Assembly (NCBI GenBank): GCA_031284105.1
Contig: JAITAN010000119.1
Location: 1-7,425 of the forward strand
Direction of reading: 5' to 3'
DNA from: Treponema sp.
GTDB taxonomy: Bacteria; Spirochaetota; Spirochaetia; Treponematales; Breznakiellaceae
Length of the DNA: 7,425 nucleotides
Shown here piece after piece: positions 5,926 through 7,425 of this stretch. The stretch's first letter is position 1. Every line of letters starts with the position of its first letter. Both the position numbers and the translations under genes were made by a program. The notes below the pieces were generated by a model that ran no database searches, was not told the origin of the DNA, and worked only from the letters and a program-made list of their open reading frames with translations.

Positions 5926-6639
5926 TTACGGCCCCCGGTTGTGCGCCGTCCTATGGGCCGCAATGATACGGATGCCGGTAAACCGCTGGTCCGGCCCGGC
6001 GCATGAGAGCGCGCGGTACACGTCCTGCGCTCTGTCGTAGTCTTCCTGCGTGTCGATGGTAAGGCGCATATCCGGCGCTTGCCAGATAAGGGGGGCCAAT
6101 GGTCTGTGCAGCCGGAAGCGGGCGGGGTGGTTGTACAGGTAGGGGCAGACATGCTCGCGTTCCGGCTGTGCCGCGGCTTCTCTTTCCGCGCGGAGCAGGG
6201 CTTCTGCGGCTATGGACTCAACGCCGGCGCCGTAAGGCAGTCCTGCGTATCCCGCGTAATCGGCGTTAAGGGAGCGGGCTTCGCGGTTAATGGCGGATGC
6301 CGCGTCCGCAAATACAAAAGGGTTATCGCCCGTTGCGCGGATCACTCTATCAATAGAATATACCCGTATTGCGTTGCAGTACCGCGAGAGAACGTCTTCT
6401 TTTGGGCCTGTGCATATCTCGAAGCCGGCTCTTTCCGCGAAGGGGGCGAATGCGGCGGCGCAGTCGGGCGGGCACGCGAGCACATACCTATCGCAGGGGA
6501 TGCGTGTTAAAGCGTCCATGACTCTGAATATGATTGGTTCGCCATCAGCGCGGTCTTGCGCGGGGGGCAAGGCAAGCATGGCCTTATTGGGCAGCCTTGT
6601 TGAATCAAGGCGGGCTTGTAATACTACTGCGGTTAGCAT
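5926..6639 (-). CDS. spsF: SpsF-family cytidylyltransferase (CMP-sugar synthetase-like)
   Basis: 237 residues, usual size for the family. MLTAVVLQARLDSTRLPNKA (1-20) is the SpsF nucleotide-binding signature QARxxSTRLPxK. Further motifs are GPKEDVLSRY (78-87), RATGDNPF (101-108, metal/nucleotide site), GLPYGAGVE (133-141), REHVCPYLY (161-169) and RLTIDTQEDYD (192-202). Family members transfer CMP to an acidic or amino sugar for spore-coat, LPS or flagellar glycans; the exact sugar is not readable. The start is ATG 6639, with AAGG at 6652-6649 about nine bases upstream. The frame runs open to 6819, but that extension is Gly/Arg/Pro-rich low-complexity sequence without family likeness. It is first gene of a probable two-gene unit with the SpsG-methyltransferase fusion. 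Its leader contains G/C runs and hairpins that might influence expression. Cytoplasmic. Confidence 0.87.
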   Translation of the reverse strand: MLTAVVLQARLDSTRLPNKAMLALPPAQDRADGEPIIFRVMDALTRIPCDRYVLACPPDCAAAFAPFAERAGFEICTGPKEDVLSRYCNAIRVYSIDRVIRATGDNPFVFADAASAINREARSLNADYAGYAGLPYGAGVESIAAEALLRAEREAAAQPEREHVCPYLYNHPARFRLHRPLAPLIWQAPDMRLTIDTQEDYDRAQDVYRALSCAGPDQRFTGIRIIAAHRTAHNRGP

Positions 6640-6706
6640 ATAGGTACCTTGTCGGTTGTTTTCGTCATACGGATTAGCGTAAAGCGTTTCGCGGTCGGGC
6701 GGATGA

Positions 6707-6817
6707 GGGGGTAATGAGGGGGGGCGCTGTTTCCACGCCTTTGGGCGTATAGGGGGGGCATGGCGGTCGCGCCCCCCTGTCTCCATACCGCGCACGCGCG
6801 GTATTCCGCCACCCCCC
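6707..6817 (-). promoter_or_regulatory. G/C-tract leader of the spsF-like gene with alternative pairings
   Basis: On the plus strand there are runs of G5 (6707-6711), G7 (6718-6724), G7 (6752-6758), C6 (6772-6777) and C6 (6812-6817). The G7 at 6752-6758 can pair with the C6 at 6772-6777 (7-bp stem with C6759/G6771, 11-nt loop). It can instead pair with 6812-6817, extended by TGGCGG (6761-6766) with CCGCCA (6806-6811). The two pairings exclude each other. A small ACGCC/GGCGT hairpin (6735-6748) adjoins. If transcribed leftward, this lies 70-180 nt upstream of the spsF start. A regulatory role is inference; no convincing promoter hexamers were found in 6640-6740. Confidence 0.35.
6785..6804. 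repeat. Perfect 9-bp-stem hairpin, 2-nt loop
   Basis: ATACCGCGC (6785-6793) and GCGCGGTAT (6796-6804) are exact complements around AC. It is the tip of the longer possible hairpin closed by 6761-6766 and 6806-6811. Confidence 0.75.
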
Positions 6818-6870
6818 ACAGGCGCAGCCTGTTCCCTAACTTCGCAGCCAGAGGCTGTTCCCTACTTCGG
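6818..6870 (+). repeat. Two small hairpins each followed by TGTTCCCTA
   Basis: ACAGGC-GCA-GCCTGT (6818-6832) and CAGCC-AGA-GGCTG (6845-6857) are 3-nt-loop hairpins with different stems. Each runs into the shared stretch CTGTTCCCTA then CTTCG (6829-6844 and 6855-6869). A partial third GCAGCCTGTTC lies at 6917-6927. Confidence 0.6.
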
Positions 6871-6930
6871 CGTTGGTATCAATAGCGGCGCACGGCTTTA
6901 TGCCTACAAGCAGTTGCAGCCTGTTCAGCC

Positions 6931-6960
6931 AATGCGCCGCAGGCGCGCGTCAATCCGCCA
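6931..6960 (+). repeat. 30-bp direct repeat, copy 1
   Basis: 30 bases identical to 7140-7169. It contains the hairpin GCGCC-GCA-GGCGC (6934-6946) and ends with GTCAATCCGCC, the left-arm sequence of the large hairpin at 7301-7334. Here the matching right arm is absent. Confidence 0.85.
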
Positions 6961-6963
6961 TAT

Positions 6964-7023
6964 ACGCCTGCGATATGTATGCCTGCGGCATTTATGCCGG
7001 CGGCATTTATGCCGGCGGCACGG
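6964..7023 (+). repeat. 15-bp tandem repeat, four units
   Basis: Units at 6964-6978 (diverged), 6979-6993, 6994-7008 and 7009-7023, with consensus ATGCCGGCGGCATTT. Each good unit contains self-complementary GCC/GGC sequence. A further GCGGC/GCCGC hairpin (7015-7030) leads into the composite element. Confidence 0.8.
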
Positions 7024-7122
7024 ACGCCGCTGTATCCATTGCTCTCCGCTTGCGGAGAGGTGGAGTTTTGCCTTTGGCAAAACTCCTATGTGCTAATCCG
7101 GCATGGACGCCGGATTAGCACA
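7023..7122 (+). repeat. Composite three-hairpin element, copy A
   Basis: It begins GACGCCGCTGTA. Then come hairpin 1, CTCTCCGC-TT-GCGGAGAG (7042-7059); hairpin 2, GGAGTTTTGCC and its exact complement around TTT (7062-7086); and hairpin 3, TGTGCTAATCCGGC and its exact complement around ATGGAC (7089-7122). All stems are perfect. Hairpins 2 and 3 are separated by two bases. The architecture recurs in copy B. Confidence 0.85.
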
Positions 7123-7124
7123 CG

Positions 7125-7169
7125 GACGCCGCTGTAACTAATGCGCCGCAGGCGCGCGTCAATCCGCCA
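7125..7169 (+). repeat. Partial composite element carrying 30-bp repeat copy 2
   Basis: It begins with the same head GACGCCGCTGTAAC (7125-7138) as copies A and B, then runs into the second copy of the 30-bp repeat (7140-7169, hairpin 7143-7155). It ends in the left-arm sequence GTCAATCCGCC without hairpins 2 and 3. Confidence 0.7.
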
Positions 7170-7170
7170 A

Positions 7171-7216
7171 GCTCAATGCGTAAGCGTTGAGCCGCTCAAT
7201 GCGTAAGCGTTGAGCC
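7171..7216 (+). repeat. Tandem pair of identical 23-bp hairpin units
   Basis: The unit occurs exactly twice (7171-7193 and 7194-7216). Each folds as GCTCAATGC / GCGTTGAGC (one G-T pair) around GTAA. Confidence 0.85.
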
Positions 7217-7234
7217 GGATGCCGGATGCTTCAG

Positions 7235-7334
7235 GCGGCATGGACGCCGCTGTAACCAAGCGCTGTAAGCGGTGGAGTTTGCGCTACGCGCAAACTCCGA
7301 TGCGTCAATCCGCCATGGATGGCGGATTGACGCA
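7235..7334 (+). repeat. Composite three-hairpin element, copy B
   Basis: The leading hairpin GCGGC-ATGGAC-GCCGC (7235-7250) overlaps the head GACGCCGCTGTA (7243-7254). Then come a small hairpin CGCT-GTA-AGCG (7261-7271); hairpin 2, GGAGTTTGCGC and exact complement around TAC (7274-7298); and hairpin 3, TGCGTCAATCCGCC and exact complement around ATGGAT (7301-7334). It ends directly against the stop codon of the minus-strand gene. On the minus strand no T-run follows the stems, so it is not a classical intrinsic terminator. Confidence 0.85.
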
Positions 7335-7425
7335 CTACTCCCAGCCGCCCATGGAGCCGGATATGGCGGAGTCGAGGTCTACGTTTGGACCGGCCGCGCT
7401 GTTGCGCTGTTTAGCGGGAGAGCTG
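7335..7425 (-). CDS. C-terminal end of an unrecognised protein (5' part outside window)
   Basis: The minus-strand frame read from 7424 is open for 29 codons to TAG (7337-7335). The visible tail is polar and ends GPNVDLDSAISGSMGGWE. Composition is protein-like, and the stop falls exactly at the border of the hairpin array, which supports a real gene end. The terminal tryptophan on a flexible Gly/Ser tail recalls the C-terminal tethers of chemotaxis receptors (NWETF-like), but it does not match that motif and no assignment is made. Confidence 0.5.
   Translation of the reverse strand, partial: SSPAKQRNSAAGPNVDLDSAISGSMGGWE

Noticed and set aside
6640..6819. Upstream in-frame extension of the spsF-like gene (60 extra residues)
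   Set aside because: It is Gly/Arg/Pro-rich, generated by G/C runs and hairpins. The family signature begins exactly at the internal ATG 6639, which has a ribosome binding site.
6873..7118. 81-residue plus-strand ORF with YAGGI-type pentapeptide repeats
   Set aside because: The pentapeptides simply reflect the 15-bp tandem repeat, and the rest reads through perfect hairpins. No ribosome binding site or protein-like composition.
7171..7216. Integron attC sites (GTTGAGC resembles the GTTRRRY core)
   Set aside because: The 22-bp hairpins lack the two-box bipartite layout, the complementary core is GCTCAAT instead of GCTCAAC, and no cassettes or integrase are seen.
6931..7334. CRISPR array
   Set aside because: Repeats are not regularly spaced, unit sizes vary (15, 23, 30, about 95 bp), and the intervening sequence is itself hairpin, not spacer-like.

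Overview
The window looks like bacterial chromosome of intermediate to high GC, with mostly leftward (minus-strand) genes. No taxonomic marker gene is present. The gene mix is a decayed phage-tail gene, sugar dehydrogenases of the Gfo/Idh/MocA type, SpsF/SpsG-type surface-glycan genes, and an intergenic region full of hairpins with G/C homopolymer runs. This would fit a gut spirochaete (Treponema-like) or a Firmicute, but that placement is a weak inference.

Layout, left to right. (1) Positions 1-943, plus strand: the 3' part of a phage tail/baseplate-like gene. It seems to end early, and a coding-looking tail lies in another frame. A clear intrinsic terminator follows at 961-988. (2) Positions 989-1605: a gene graveyard. 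It holds a frameshifted N-terminal fragment of a SAM-dependent methyltransferase and two tiny related hydrophobic ORFs that are direct-repeat copies offset by 110 bp. (3) Positions 1606-3862, minus strand: two translationally coupled Gfo/Idh/MocA-family oxidoreductases, preceded by a 19-bp palindrome next to a -10-like box. (4) Positions 4066-6639, minus strand: a two-gene unit. An SpsF-type cytidylyltransferase is followed by an unusual 610-residue fusion of an SpsG/PseG-like GT-B domain, a four-cysteine zinc-ribbon-like segment and a class I methyltransferase. (5) Positions 6640-7334: about 700 bp without a credible gene, holding G/C runs that can pair in alternative ways and a dense field of perfect hairpins and short repeats. 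(6) Positions 7335-7425, minus strand: the last 29 codons of an unrecognised gene whose stop codon touches the outermost hairpin.

How the genes may work together (inference): the SpsF-like protein would activate an acidic or amino sugar with CMP. The fusion protein would act on a nucleotide-sugar intermediate and methylate a sugar, together contributing to a surface glycan or flagellin decoration. No sugar synthase (NeuB/PseI type), aminotransferase or dehydratase is in view, so most of any pathway lies elsewhere. The two downstream oxidoreductases resemble sugar/polyol-catabolism dehydrogenases and may be a separate transcription unit.

The most striking non-coding signal is a roughly 95-bp composite hairpin element present in two copies (7023-7122 and 7243-7334). 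Seven base pairs differ between the copies and every difference is compensated, so the fold is kept while the sequence changes.
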